Position numbers and translations under genes: made by a program
Shown: positions 31,533 through 42,235 of the stretch, piece by piece
Position numbering within the stretch: position 1 is the first letter of the stretch
How the letters are laid out: every line of letters begins with the position of its first letter
Notes under the pieces: generated by a model
Databases searched by the model: none
Seen by the model: only the letters and a program-made list of their open reading frames with translations
Told to the model about the DNA's origin: nothing
Source of the DNA: Elusimicrobiota bacterium
GTDB taxonomy: Bacteria > Elusimicrobiota > Elusimicrobia > UBA1565 > UBA9628
Direction of reading: 5' to 3'
DNA: 64,000 nucleotides
Assembly (NCBI GenBank): GCA_023213235.1
Contig: CP096137.1
Coordinates: forward strand, 1,815,047-1,879,046

Positions 31533-32423
31533 ATGAACCCCTCCCTCCTGGCCCTGACGCTCCTGCTCGCCGCCCCGCCCGCCTTCTCCCAGCCGCAGAA
31601 GACGCCGGCCACGCCGGGCACCCGGACGCCCCACTCGAGCGGCGACTGGGGCCCCGACGAGGCCGCCCTGAGGCAGAATGCCAAGGTGATCTTCGCCCGC
31701 CTGATCGCCGCGGCCAAGACGGGGGTCGAAGTCGACGGCAAGAACATCGTCTACACGCTCGATCCCGATTTCGTCATCGACCTCAACAATCTCGCGATCG
31801 GCGGGTCGCCGGCGGCGGCCTTCGGCAAGGGGATCGGCCTCAACGGGCCGGGCAAGACGATCGGCGGCGTCGACCACAGCGGCAACGACCTCGTCTACAC
31901 GACGAGCGCGCTCTACACGATGGCCGATCAGCCCGAGGCGGCGGTGTTCCTCGCCCACGAGATCGGACACCTCGCCAACGGCGACGCCAAAACGCTCGCG
32001 ACCGAGCAGTCCAGGGTCGTCGACGAGCTGTTCAACGAGTGGTCGGTCCGCAACACGATCCCCGACGACGAGCCCGCGGCGGTCACCGTGCGCCGCTTCA
32101 CGAAGGACATGGGCGCGAAGATCCAGGAGAAGATGGCTCCGTTTCAGGCCAAGCTCGAGGAAGCCGCCGACAAGTACGGGCGCGCGCTCGCGGTCAAAGT
32201 CGACCCGAAGTGGGAGAGCGCCACCGTCACCTCCTACCAGCGCGCGCAGGACTGGCTCTGGGCGATGAAGTGGGACATGGACGACCCCTCGCACGGCGGC
32301 ACCATCGCCGACCGGGCCGACAAGAACATCAAGTGGATCGCCGAGCGCCGCGCCGCCGAGGCGCGCGCCAAGGCGGCCTCGCGCCGCGCGAAGTGCGCCG
32401 CCGAGCAGCGCAGCTGCGAATAA
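31533..32423 (+). CDS. Secreted M48-family zinc metallopeptidase
   Basis: 296 residues with a signal peptide (LLALTLLLAAPPAFS). The zinc site is FLAHEIGHLANGD (HExxH), within a mostly helical M48-like body. The second-half ligand Glu is probably in KLEEAADKYGRALAV, which matches the ExxxD pattern of the family. The C-terminus is Ala/Arg-rich. It could be a periplasmic quality-control protease of the BepA type, without the TPR domain. A second M48 gene is at 55337. Confidence 0.8.
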   Translation: MNPSLLALTLLLAAPPAFSQPQKTPATPGTRTPHSSGDWGPDEAALRQNAKVIFARLIAAAKTGVEVDGKNIVYTLDPDFVIDLNNLAIGGSPAAAFGKGIGLNGPGKTIGGVDHSGNDLVYTTSALYTMADQPEAAVFLAHEIGHLANGDAKTLATEQSRVVDELFNEWSVRNTIPDDEPAAVTVRRFTKDMGAKIQEKMAPFQAKLEEAADKYGRALAVKVDPKWESATVTSYQRAQDWLWAMKWDMDDPSHGGTIADRADKNIKWIAERRAAEARAKAASRRAKCAAEQRSCE

Positions 32424-32481
32424 CCTCCGCGCCGGGGCCAGGCCCCAAGATTCCCAAGATTCGAAGTGCTATCATGAGGCC

Positions 32482-33546
32482 GTGAGCGATCCTTTCTCTC
32501 GCCTCGAGGCCGCGCGCGAGCTGTGCGCGGACGGCCGGCCCGACCGGGCCCTCGGCCTCCTCTCCGCGGCGGTCCCCGCCGATCTCGAAGGCGAGCGCCG
32601 TCTCGTTCGCGGCGAGGCCCTGCGCGGAATCGGCTACTTCGAAAAGGCCATGGCCGAGTATCGCGCCGCGCTCGGCCTCCTCGACTCGCGCGACCGGGAC
32701 CTCGTCTTCGAGGCGTGGTTCGCCCTGGCCCGCTGCGCGCGCAGCCTCGGCCGGGTCGCCGAAGCCCGGAAAGCCCTCGCCCGCGCCCGCGCCGTGCCCG
32801 GCGCCGACCGCGAGACGCTCGCGCTCGAGGACGCTCTCGTCCTGCGCGCGGAGAGCCGCCACCGCGCGGCCTTGAAGGCGCTCGTGCCGATGCTCGCCGC
32901 CGCGAAGCGCCGCCGCGACGCCGGCGCCGAGGGCTTCCTGCTGTGGGCGATCGCGGGCTCGCGGCGCTTCTCGGGAGACCTCTCCGGCTCCCACCGCGAC
33001 TTCAAGGCGTCTCTGTCCGCTTTCCGCCGCGCCAACGACGCCGAGGGGGAGGCTTACGCCCTGTTCGGCCTGGGCGGCATCGCGAGGCTGCGCGGCTTGT
33101 TCGCCGAGGCCCGCGCGGCCTATGCCGAGGCGGGCAAACTCCTGAAGGGCGGCCCCGATCTCTTCGGCCGCGCCTACGCGCACTGCGGCCTGGCCAACGT
33201 CCAGCGCCAGCTCGGGCTGCTCGCCGACGCCGAGCGGAACTACCGCGCGTCCTACAAGCTGTACGCCGGCATCGGCGACCGCGTCGATCTCGCGTTCGTG
33301 GATTGGGGCCTCGGCCAGGTTCATCAGCGCCGCGGCGAACTCGCGCCGGCGGAGAGCCGCTATCGCGCCGCGCTCTCGGGATTCGCGGGCGGCTCCGAAG
33401 ACCGCGGCCTCGTGCTCGCGCGGAAGTCTCTCGCCGAAATCCTGCACGCGCGCGGGCGCACGAAGGAAGCGGAGAAGCTCTTCGACTCCGCCGTCTCGCT
33501 CGCGCGCCGGTCCGGTCTCACCGCCCACCTCGAGCCCTACACCTGA
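32482..33546 (+). CDS. Tetratricopeptide-repeat protein
   Basis: 354 residues made almost wholly of TPR helices (ALGLLSAAVPADLEGERRLV, GYFEKAMAEYRAALGLL, LFAEARAAYAEAGKLL, GLLADAERNYRASYKLYAG, GELAPAESRYRAALSGF). There is no signal peptide or enzymatic domain. It is a cytoplasmic scaffold or regulator of unknown partner. The GTG start has a -10-like TATCAT 6 nt upstream. Confidence 0.8.
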   Translation: MSDPFSRLEAARELCADGRPDRALGLLSAAVPADLEGERRLVRGEALRGIGYFEKAMAEYRAALGLLDSRDRDLVFEAWFALARCARSLGRVAEARKALARARAVPGADRETLALEDALVLRAESRHRAALKALVPMLAAAKRRRDAGAEGFLLWAIAGSRRFSGDLSGSHRDFKASLSAFRRANDAEGEAYALFGLGGIARLRGLFAEARAAYAEAGKLLKGGPDLFGRAYAHCGLANVQRQLGLLADAERNYRASYKLYAGIGDRVDLAFVDWGLGQVHQRRGELAPAESRYRAALSGFAGGSEDRGLVLARKSLAEILHARGRTKEAEKLFDSAVSLARRSGLTAHLEPYT

Positions 33547-33601
33547 GCCAATTCGGAGTGTCGTTAACAACTTTGAAACGCAGGATTCATATTTTGTCCC
33601 C

Positions 33602-33777
33602 ATGGGACAACGAATCTGGAAGGTGCTCGACGAGTACGCCGGGATGTGGGTGACGGTCGACAAGGGCGGCGCAGTGATCGACTCCGCGCGGACCTTGCCG
33701 GAGCTGACGAAGCGCGCGGGGAGAAGGCCGACCGGCTGACCTTCGTCTACGCGGCGGGCGTCGCGGCTAGATCTTGA
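33602..33777 (+). CDS. Small DUF5678-like protein (frameshifted)
   Basis: 58 residues after adding one G in the run at 33718-33721: KVLDEYAGMWVTVDKGGAVI, then TLPELTKRAGEKADRLTFVY. The pattern of an aromatic GxWV strand followed by a helix and a short strand is that of DUF5678 proteins, which are short and of unknown role. The 3' end overlaps lptB convergently by 11 bp. Confidence 0.6.
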
Positions 33778-34486
33778 AGTCCTTGCCGAGGTAGAGGTCG
33801 CGGGCCTGCGGGTCCTCGATGAGCTTCTTGGCGGTGCCGTCGACGATGATGCGCCCGTCGTAGATGAGGTAGGCGCGGTCGATGATCGGCAGGGTCTCGC
33901 GGACGTTGTGGTCGGTGATGAGCACGCCGATGCCCTGGCCGACGAGCTTGCGGATGATCGCCTTGAGCTCGCCGACCGTGATCGGGTCGATGCCGACGAA
34001 CGGCTCGTCGAGCAGGATGAGCTTGGGGTCGCCGATCATGCAGCGCGCGACCTCGAGGCGCCGCTTCTCGCCGCCGGAGAGCGTCCAGGCCTTCTGCCGG
34101 CGCATGTCCCAGAGCCCGAACTCCTCGAGGAGCTCCTTGACGCGGCGCATCTGCTCGAGCTGTCCGCCGCCGCGGCGCTCGAGGACGGCCCGCAGGTTCT
34201 CCTCGACGGTCAGCCCCTTGAAGACGGTCGGCTCCTGCGCGAGGTAGCCCAGGCCCTTGCGGGCGCGCTCGTACATCGGCAGGGCGGTCACGTCCTCGCC
34301 GTCGATGAGGATGCGGCCTTCCTCCGGGGTCACGAAGCCCGCGAGGCTGTAGAAGGACGTCGTCTTGCCGGCGCCGTTGGGCCCCAGAAGGCCGACGATC
34401 TCGCCGGAGGCGACGTTGAGCGTGACGCCCTTGACGACCATGCGCTCGCCGTAGGTCTTGCGGATGTCGCGCGCTTCGAGCTTCAT
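33767..34486 (-). CDS. lptB: LPS export ABC transporter ATP-binding protein
   Basis: 239 residues. Walker A is GPNGAGKTTSFYSL, the Q-loop LAQEPTVF, the ABC signature LSGGEKRRLEVAR, Walker B LILLDEPFVGIDP and the H-loop ITDHNVRE, all typical of LptB. It drives LPS extraction with LptFG, which are not in the window. It is the last gene of the long envelope operon and overlaps lptA by 4 nt. Confidence 0.95.
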   Translation of the reverse strand: MKLEARDIRKTYGERMVVKGVTLNVASGEIVGLLGPNGAGKTTSFYSLAGFVTPEEGRILIDGEDVTALPMYERARKGLGYLAQEPTVFKGLTVEENLRAVLERRGGGQLEQMRRVKELLEEFGLWDMRRQKAWTLSGGEKRRLEVARCMIGDPKLILLDEPFVGIDPITVGELKAIIRKLVGQGIGVLITDHNVRETLPIIDRAYLIYDGRIIVDGTAKKLIEDPQARDLYLGKDFKI

Positions 34487-35160
34487 TTCGCGAACTCCTT
34501 GAGCTTCTTCTCGTCCTTGAAGATCATCCAGCCGACGACCTTGCCGCGCGCCTCGACGCGCCGGGGGACCTCGGTCGCCGTGATCGTGTCGGCCTTGAGC
34601 GCCGTCGTCCACTCGCCCTCGACTTTTCTGAGAACCGGCCGGCCTCCGTTGAGCGTCAGGCGTCCGTCCTTCTTCTCGTAGACGGCCTCGTCGGCCGCGA
34701 GCTCGAGACGCGGACCCCAGACCCTCGCGCCGGCCGACATCGTCACGCGCTGCTCGCCGTTCCACGAGACGCGCCCGCTGGTGCCGAAGTCGGCCTCGAC
34801 GCCCGGCGGGCGCCGGGAGAACGAGACCCGGCCGCCGGCGGCGGGCTCGAGGAAGCCGCGGCCGGAGTCCTGCTCGTGGCCGGCCTTCTCGCCGGCCGCC
34901 TCGAAGACGACGCCGTCCTCCGACTCCCGGCGCAGGCGCACGGAGCCGCGCGCCTTCCAGGAGCGGTCGGCGTGGCTGAAGAGCGCCCAGTCGGAGGTCA
35001 TGCGCTTGCCGCCGGCCTCGTAGCGCACGTCGCCGATGAGCTCCTCGGATTTGCTGGCGCCGCGATGGATCACGTACTGCTTGCTGCGCACGACGGAGCC
35101 GACGAGGGGCTCGGAGGCGGGGGAGGAGGAGGCGAGGGCGAGCAGGAGGGCGGCGATCAC
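34483..35160 (-). CDS. lptA: LptA/OstA-like periplasmic LPS-transport protein
   Basis: 225 residues with a short signal peptide and beta-jellyroll repeats of the OstA kind (GDVRYEAGGKRMTSDWALF, GARVWGPRLELAADEAVYEK, KADTITATEVPRRVEARGKV). It bridges LptC and the outer-membrane LptD in the periplasm. The assignment rests on the fold pattern plus its place between lptC and lptB, with 4-nt overlaps on both sides. Confidence 0.85.
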   Translation of the reverse strand: MIAALLLALASSSPASEPLVGSVVRSKQYVIHRGASKSEELIGDVRYEAGGKRMTSDWALFSHADRSWKARGSVRLRRESEDGVVFEAAGEKAGHEQDSGRGFLEPAAGGRVSFSRRPPGVEADFGTSGRVSWNGEQRVTMSAGARVWGPRLELAADEAVYEKKDGRLTLNGGRPVLRKVEGEWTTALKADTITATEVPRRVEARGKVVGWMIFKDEKKLKEFAK

Positions 35161-35661
35161 CGCGGGGTCCCCGTGAAGCTCGAGCGCTGGTTGAAGATGC
35201 GGATCTCCGAGAGGTCGGGCGCGGCCTCGAGGCCCTTGCCCGTGAGGGTGCCCTCGGGGCGCTTCACGAGGATGTCGGCCGTCGTCGTGAATTTCGCCTT
35301 CTTCGAGTCGTAGAGGAGCTCGGTCGTCGTCAGGCGCGACTTGTCCTCGTAGGAATCGAGAACGACGGAGGAGGACAGGCGGACGTCGCGCGTCTCGGTC
35401 GACACCTCGCCCGTCAGCGCGGTCACGCGCGAGACCTTGCGGCCGCGCTCGTAGAACTCCATGACGGGCTCCTCGAGCGTCGCGGTCTTGGATTCCTCGC
35501 GCAGCAGGGCGCGCCGGGACTTCAAGGTCCAGGAGGAGCGGCCCTTCTCGGACTGGCTCAAGGTCAGCCCCTCCATGATCTGCCTGCGCTCCTCAGGGCC
35601 GTCCGGCGCGCGGCCCTTGCAGGCCGCGGCGAGCAGGACGAGGCCCGCGAGGAGGGCGCAT
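35157..35661 (-). CDS. lptC: LptC-like LPS export lipoprotein
   Basis: About 167 residues. The N-terminus has a lipobox (LVLLAAAC), which is unusual because most LptC proteins keep an uncleaved membrane anchor. The body has LptC-type strands (EGLTLSQSEKGRSSWTLKSR, ALLREESKTATLEEPVMEFY, LTTTELLYDSKKAKFTTTAD). The order lptC-lptA-lptB supports the call. Confidence 0.85.
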
Positions 35662-35662
35662 C

Positions 35663-35971
35663 TCACTTCTTCGTCGGCGCGGGAGGAAGGTCGGGCTCGG
35701 GAGCGTGGAGCTGGTCCTCGGGCAGGTGGACCTTGCCGCCGGGGTTGAGCCACGGCGTCATCTCCACGGGGATGCGGCGCAGGTTGTAGGGCTTGGGCAG
35801 CATCGAGAGCGCGTGCGAGACGCCGAAGTACGCGACCGTCAGCAGGGCGTAGATGATCCCCAGCGTGCGCGCGTGCCACCGCGCGTCCGGAAACCAGGAC
35901 GGGGAGATCAAGGCCTCCTGCTGGAGGGCCTTCTTCGACTTCTTTCCCTGCTGATTGGGGTTCTGGCTCAT
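35663..35971 (-). CDS. Small single-pass membrane protein in the lpt operon, unknown
   Basis: 102 residues. A basic, Gln/Lys-rich cytoplasmic N-terminus is followed by one transmembrane segment (TLGIIYALLTVAYFGVSHAL). A short Pro-rich periplasmic tail ends EPDLPPAPTKK. No family is recognised. It starts within the kdsA stop (4-nt overlap) and ends 1 nt before lptC. In Proteobacteria this place is held by kdsD/kdsC, which are absent here, so it may be a lineage-specific envelope component. Confidence 0.7.
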   Translation of the reverse strand: MSQNPNQQGKKSKKALQQEALISPSWFPDARWHARTLGIIYALLTVAYFGVSHALSMLPKPYNLRRIPVEMTPWLNPGGKVHLPEDQLHAPEPDLPPAPTKK

Positions 35972-36784
35972 TGGAGCTCCTTGGACAAAGCGTCGAAGCG
36001 GCGCACTTCCTTGAGGAACGCGCCGATCGTCTTGAGGGGCAGAGAGTTCGGCCCGTCGGACAGGGCCTTGTCGGGATCGGGATGCGTCTCGAAGAACACG
36101 CCCGCGACGCCGACGGCGGCGGCCGCGCGCGCGATCGGACGGACGAACTGGCGCTGCCCGCCGGTCGTCGCGCCGTTGCCGCCCGGGAGCTGGACGCAGT
36201 GCGTCGCGTCGTGGACCACGGGGAAGCCGAAGGAGCGCATGATCTCGTAGGAGCGCATATCCACCACGAGATTCCCGTATCCGAAGGTCGCCCCGCGCTC
36301 GGTGAGCAGGATGTTCCTGTTGCCGGTGGAGAGGATCTTCTCGACGGCGTGGCGCATGTCCCACGGCGAGAGGAACTGTCCCTTCTTGACGTTGACGGCC
36401 TTGCCCGTGCGCCCCGCCGCGACGAGCAGGTCGGTCTGCCGGCACAGGAAGGCGGGAATCTGGAGCATGTCGACGTACTTGGCCGCGAGCGCGGCCTGCT
36501 GCGGCTCGTGGACGTCGGTCACGCAGGGCACGCCGAGCTCGCGCGCGACCATCGACAGCGTGCGCAGGCCCTCTTCCATGCCCGGGCCGCGGTAGGACTT
36601 CACCGAGGTGCGGTTGGCCTTGTCGAAGGACGCCTTGAGCACGAAGCCGCCCTTGCCGGCCGCCTTCTTGAGCTCGCGGCCGACCTTGCGGATCAGCGCC
36701 TCGGACTCGATGACGCACGGCCCGCCGATGAAGGAGACGGGGAGGTCGTTTCCGAAGACGACCTTGCCGACCTTGACGACGTTG

Positions 36785-36792
<8 letters not shown>
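35968..36792 (-). CDS. kdsA: 3-deoxy-8-phosphooctulonate (Kdo-8-P) synthase
   Basis: 274 residues. Condenses PEP with arabinose 5-phosphate in Kdo synthesis. Visible motifs: [64 protein letters not shown] and [16 protein letters not shown]. The Cys in GPCVIE marks the metal-dependent (Aquifex-type) class, whereas E. coli KdsA has Asn there. It overlaps pyrG by 8 nt. Confidence 0.95.
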
Positions 36793-38404
<1,612 letters not shown>

Positions 38405-38411
38405 GGTCGAT

Positions 38412-39107
38412 TTATTTTAATCCTCGGCGCAACATGGTCTCGGCGCGGCGCAAATCGGCGGGGACGTCGACGGACACGGGGCGCTCGCGCACGACGGCGG
38501 CGCGGATCGTCATCCCGTCCTCGAGCGCCCGCAATTGCTCGAGGCGTTCGCTCTTCTCGAGCGGGGACGGCTTCATCGACACGAAGCGCTTGAGCGCCGC
38601 GCGGCGGTACGCGTACAGGCCCAGGTGCTCCCACGAGGAGACGGGGGCCCGGGAGAAATACAGGCAGCGGCCGTTCTTCGACAAAACCGCCTTCACGACG
38701 TGGCTCGCGTCGCGGCGCGGCCCGTCGGCCAGCGCGATGACCGAGGTCGCGATGTCCGCGCCCACGGTCAGGGCCTTCACGGTCGCGCGCAAGGTCGCGG
38801 GCCTGAGGAGCGGCATGTCGCCCTGGTAGTTGAGGATCACGGGCTCGGAACGGCCCTTCGCGGCGGCCCAGACGCGGTCGGAGCCCGAGGGCAGGGAGGG
38901 GGACGTCATCACGGCCGTCCCGCCGAAGCGCTTCACCTCGGCCGCGACTTCTTTCGAGTCGACCGCGACGAGGACCGGGCCGAGCTTGGCGGCCTTCGCG
39001 ACGCGCCAGCAGCGCTCGATCATGGTCTTGCCGCCGAGGCGGGCCAGGACCTTGCGCGGAAAGCGCGTGGAGCCCAGGCGCGCGGGGATGACGGTCAGGA
39101 CCTTCAC
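38412..39107 (-). CDS. kdsB: CMP-Kdo synthetase (3-deoxy-manno-octulosonate cytidylyltransferase)
   Basis: 231 residues. The nucleotide-binding N-terminus is [21 protein letters not shown]. Other motifs are [23 protein letters not shown] and [16 protein letters not shown]. It activates Kdo with CTP for transfer by WaaA. The GTG start overlaps the rfaE1 stop by 4 nt; the stop is 7 nt before pyrG. Confidence 0.94.
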   Translation of the reverse strand: MKVLTVIPARLGSTRFPRKVLARLGGKTMIERCWRVAKAAKLGPVLVAVDSKEVAAEVKRFGGTAVMTSPSLPSGSDRVWAAAKGRSEPVILNYQGDMPLLRPATLRATVKALTVGADIATSVIALADGPRRDASHVVKAVLSKNGRCLYFSRAPVSSWEHLGLYAYRRAALKRFVSMKPSPLEKSERLEQLRALEDGMTIRAAVVRERPVSVDVPADLRRAETMLRRGLK

Positions 39108-40119
39108 CGGACCGCCCGGGCGAGCTCTTTGGCGTCGGTCGTCGCCGTGCCGAGCTTCGCGACGACGATGCCGGCCGCGTGGTTGGCCAGCGCGGCGGCG
39201 CGGCGCAGGGGCGCGCCCGCGGCGAGCGCCAGCGTCAACGTCGAGATCACGGTGTCGCCGGCGCCGGACACGTCGAAGACCTCGCGCGCCTGCGTCGGGA
39301 TGTGGGTGATCCGCGGCTTGGCGCCCTTCTCGAAGAGGCTCATGCCGTCGGGGCCGCGCGTGATGAGCACGGACTCGCTGCGCAGGAACTTCAGGATGTC
39401 CTTGCCCAGGGCGTCGATCGCGTCGGAGCCGGGCTTGGCATCGCGGCGCATGCAGGCCCAGGCCTCGGACGTGTTCGGGGTCACGCAGGTCACGCCCTTG
39501 TAGCGCGAGAAGTGCTCGGGCTTGGGGTCGACCGTCACCGGGATGCCGCGGCGGCGGCACGCGGAGATCGCGCGCGCGAGCACGCGCGGGTTGATGACGC
39601 CCTTGCCGTAATCGGAGAGGATGACGGCGTCGGCCTTCGGCAGCTCCTCGCCCAGGCTCGCGAGCAGGCGCGACTCGGTCGCGTGGGACAGCGGGCCGCC
39701 GGTCTCGCGGTCGAAGCGCACGACCTGCTGGCGCTCGGCGATCACGCGGCACTTCTGGGTCGTCAGGCGCTCGACGTCGACGCACACGCCGGAGACGTCG
39801 ACGCCGCGGCCCTTGAAGTCCTGAAGGAGCCGCGAGCCCGCCTCGTCCTCGCCGATGACGCCCATGACGGACACGTCGGCGCCGAGGGCGGCGAGGTTGT
39901 TGACCACGTTGCCGGCGCCGCCGGGCACATGGCTTTCGCCGGTGACGCGGACCACGGGAACGGGGGCTTCGGGGAGATTCGGCCGACCGAGCCGCGCACG
40001 TACTGGTCGAGCATCAGGTCGCCGACGACGAGGACCCGGCGCCCGGGGAACCGGGCGATCGTCCGCAGAAGCTCTTGGCGCTCGGCGCGCGGGGAAGCCA
40101 TCGTACGGGTGTTGATCAT
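39104..40119 (-). CDS. rfaE1: D-glycero-beta-D-manno-heptose-7-phosphate kinase (frameshifted)
   Basis: 338 residues after adding one base in the G4 run at 39971-39974. It is a PfkB-family kinase: RVLVVGDLMLDQYVRGSVGRI, SHVPGGAGNVVNNLAALGA, SDYGKGVIN, and the catalytic-site motif DVSGAGDTVISTL. It phosphorylates heptose-7-P at C1 for ADP-heptose supply. The adenylyltransferase domain of HldE is missing, so a separate rfaE2 is expected elsewhere. It overlaps its neighbours by 4 nt on both sides. Confidence 0.9.
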
Positions 40120-41141
40120 AGCATTTCCCGCAGCGCGCCCGTGACGCTTCCGAAGAACACGTCGGCCTTCATCATCAGCAGGCGGCGCTTGGGATCGTCG
40201 GAGAACCAGAGGCGCAGGCGCTTGCCCTTCTGCACGAAGATGCCCTCGCGGATCATGGCGGGCTCGACGAGCACGGCGTCGAAGCGGCCGGAGGGCACGC
40301 GCGCCTTCTCGCGCTTCATGACCTTGATGCGCAGGGGCCAGTTGTCCGGCGTGTTCACGTTCACGCGGACCTCGCCGCCGTCCTCGAGCTTCTGGACGCG
40401 CACGTAGTAGATGCTGGAGAGGATGTCCTGGACCTGCGCGGGTATCGTGCCCGTCTTCACGTTGAACGTGCCGTCCTTGTGCATGCGCCGGTTGACGAAG
40501 GTGCCGGCGTCGCGGTCGTAGAGCACCCACTCGTCGCGGAAGAAGTGCCCCTCGCGGACCTTCTTCGAGTAGCCGAGGCTGGTCAGCGTCCGCGCGTCCA
40601 GCCACGACTCGTTGAGGTCGCGCACGCGGTAGAACGTGTCGCAAAAGGAGTTGGATTTCGCCTCGCTGACGATGTGATAGGCGGGCCGCCCGTTGAACAT
40701 CACGATCTTGTCGACCGCGAGCGTGGCCTCGCCGACCGCGACGAGGCCCCACGACATCGCGAAGGTCAGCTTCTCCGGAAACGCGGGCAACGGGAGGTAT
40801 TCCGGGGAGTACGGGACCGAGGGGCCGATGAGCTGGGCGGGGGAAATGATCGCCGTCGTGATTTCGATCTGGCCCCATTCCCTCTTCTTCGCGGCGACGG
40901 GCTTGCCGGCCGCGGGAGCCTTGGACGCGGGCTTGCGCGCGGCCGCGGCGGCCTCCGGCGGGTGCTCGGGGGCGGTCACGGCCGTGCTGACGGGAACGGT
41001 GCTCTGGCTGACGAGGACAGGCGCGGCGGCGGCCGCCGCGTCGGCGGCGGAGGCGGCCTCGGTCGGAGCCGGGTCGTTCGCGCGGCGCCGCGAGGCGCAG
41101 GCCGCGAGCGCGACGCACAGCGCGAGAGCGGCGAGCCTCAT
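40116..41141 (-). CDS. DUF3108 lipoprotein/periplasmic protein
   Basis: 341 residues. A lipobox-type signal (LALCVALAACAS) is followed by a long Ala/Pro linker. A beta-rich DUF3108 domain starts near residue 100: LTFAMSWGLVAVGEATLAV, AYHIVSEAKSNSFCDTFYRV, then VWFSDDPKRR-like end strands. DUF3108 proteins often neighbour LPS and cell-wall genes, and their role is unknown. Its place between lpxK and rfaE1, with 4-nt overlaps, supports an envelope function. Confidence 0.8.
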   Translation of the reverse strand: MRLAALALCVALAACASRRRANDPAPTEAASAADAAAAAAPVLVSQSTVPVSTAVTAPEHPPEAAAAARKPASKAPAAGKPVAAKKREWGQIEITTAIISPAQLIGPSVPYSPEYLPLPAFPEKLTFAMSWGLVAVGEATLAVDKIVMFNGRPAYHIVSEAKSNSFCDTFYRVRDLNESWLDARTLTSLGYSKKVREGHFFRDEWVLYDRDAGTFVNRRMHKDGTFNVKTGTIPAQVQDILSSIYYVRVQKLEDGGEVRVNVNTPDNWPLRIKVMKREKARVPSGRFDAVLVEPAMIREGIFVQKGKRLRLWFSDDPKRRLLMMKADVFFGSVTGALREML

Positions 41142-42235
41142 TTGCGCCTCGCGCCGACCAGGCTCTCGAGCGCGTCGATCCAGCCGTTGCGGCCCTTGAG
41201 CAGCTCGAGTTTGATGCCGAGGACGTACACCTCGCCGCCCAGCCGCTCGCGCCAGTCCGCCGGCAGGCGCACGAAGTCCTTGTGCGTCGTCACGACGGGC
41301 AGGCCGCCGCGCAGGTCCTCGATCGACTTGAGCTCGCGCGCGGCGTACGGGTGATGGTCGGGGTAGCGCCACGACTGCGCGACCTTCGCGCCGAGGCCCT
41401 CGAGCTGGGTCTCGAAGGAGAGAGGGTCGCCGATGCCCGAGAGCGCGACGACGGCCTTGCCGTCGAGGGTCGAGAGGGGCAGCTTCTTTTCCGTGCGCAC
41501 GTCGAGCAGATGGTCCGCCTGGTGCGCGGACTCGACGATCAGGACCTTCGGGTGCAGCGCCTCGAGCTGCTTGCGCAGGGCCGAGAGCTCCGCGGTCGTG
41601 ACCCGGTCGGCGTGCGTGACGACGACGACGCCCGCGCGCCTGATCGCCGACAGCGGCTCGCGCAGGTCGCCGAGCGGCAGCAGGCGGCCGCCGCCGAAGG
41701 GGTCGCGCGCGTTGACGAGGACCACGTCGAGGTCGCGGTGCAGGCCTAAGTGCTGGAAGCCGTCGTCGAGGATCAGGACCTCGGCGCCGTGCGCGGACAC
41801 CGCGAGCGCGCCGGCCTTCGCGCGGTCCGGGCAGACGAGAACCGGCACGCCCTGCCCCGCCAGCGACTGGTGGATCATCCACGGCTCGTCGCCGCAGCGG
41901 CGCCAGTCGACGGGCTTGCCGTCGAGCAGGACCGTGACCTCCTTGCTCGGCGCCTCGCGGCCGTAGCCGCGCGAGAGGATCGCGACGTCGTGGCCGCGCT
42001 TGCGCAGGGTCTCCGCCGCCAGAAGCACGGCCGGAGTCTTGCCGGTGCCGCCCGCGGTCAGGTTGCCGATGCAGATCACCTTCGCGCCGACCTTCCTGCG
42101 CGGCAGGATGCCGGCCTCGTAGAGTCCGCGCCGCGCGAGCACGCCCGCGCCGTAGGCGAGCGACGCCGCTCCGAGCAGGACGCGACCGCCCGCGCTGGAC
42201 TTGAGCTTCTCGCGCCGCTTATTCCAGGAGGTCAC
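41138..42235 (-). CDS. lpxK: Tetraacyldisaccharide 4'-kinase
   Basis: 365 residues. Phosphorylates the lipid A precursor at the 4' position. An N-terminal hydrophobic helix is followed by the P-loop GNLTAGGTGKTPAVLLAA, SRGYGREAPSKEV, GDEPWMIHQSL, VLILDDGFQHLGLHRDLDVVL and VVTTHKDFVRLP. The GTG at 42235 is chosen because it overlaps the preceding stop as GTGA and fits the usual N-terminus. Confidence 0.94.
   Translation of the reverse strand: MTSWNKRREKLKSSAGGRVLLGAASLAYGAGVLARRGLYEAGILPRRKVGAKVICIGNLTAGGTGKTPAVLLAAETLRKRGHDVAILSRGYGREAPSKEVTVLLDGKPVDWRRCGDEPWMIHQSLAGQGVPVLVCPDRAKAGALAVSAHGAEVLILDDGFQHLGLHRDLDVVLVNARDPFGGGRLLPLGDLREPLSAIRRAGVVVVTHADRVTTAELSALRKQLEALHPKVLIVESAHQADHLLDVRTEKKLPLSTLDGKAVVALSGIGDPLSFETQLEGLGAKVAQSWRYPDHHPYAARELKSIEDLRGGLPVVTTHKDFVRLPADWRERLGGEVYVLGIKLELLKGRNGWIDALESLVGARRK

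Noticed and set aside
38405..38420. TAAAAT before pyrG as a leaderless promoter
   Set aside because: It coincides with the last codons of kdsB, and pyrG starts 7 nt after that stop, so cotranscription is the simpler reading.
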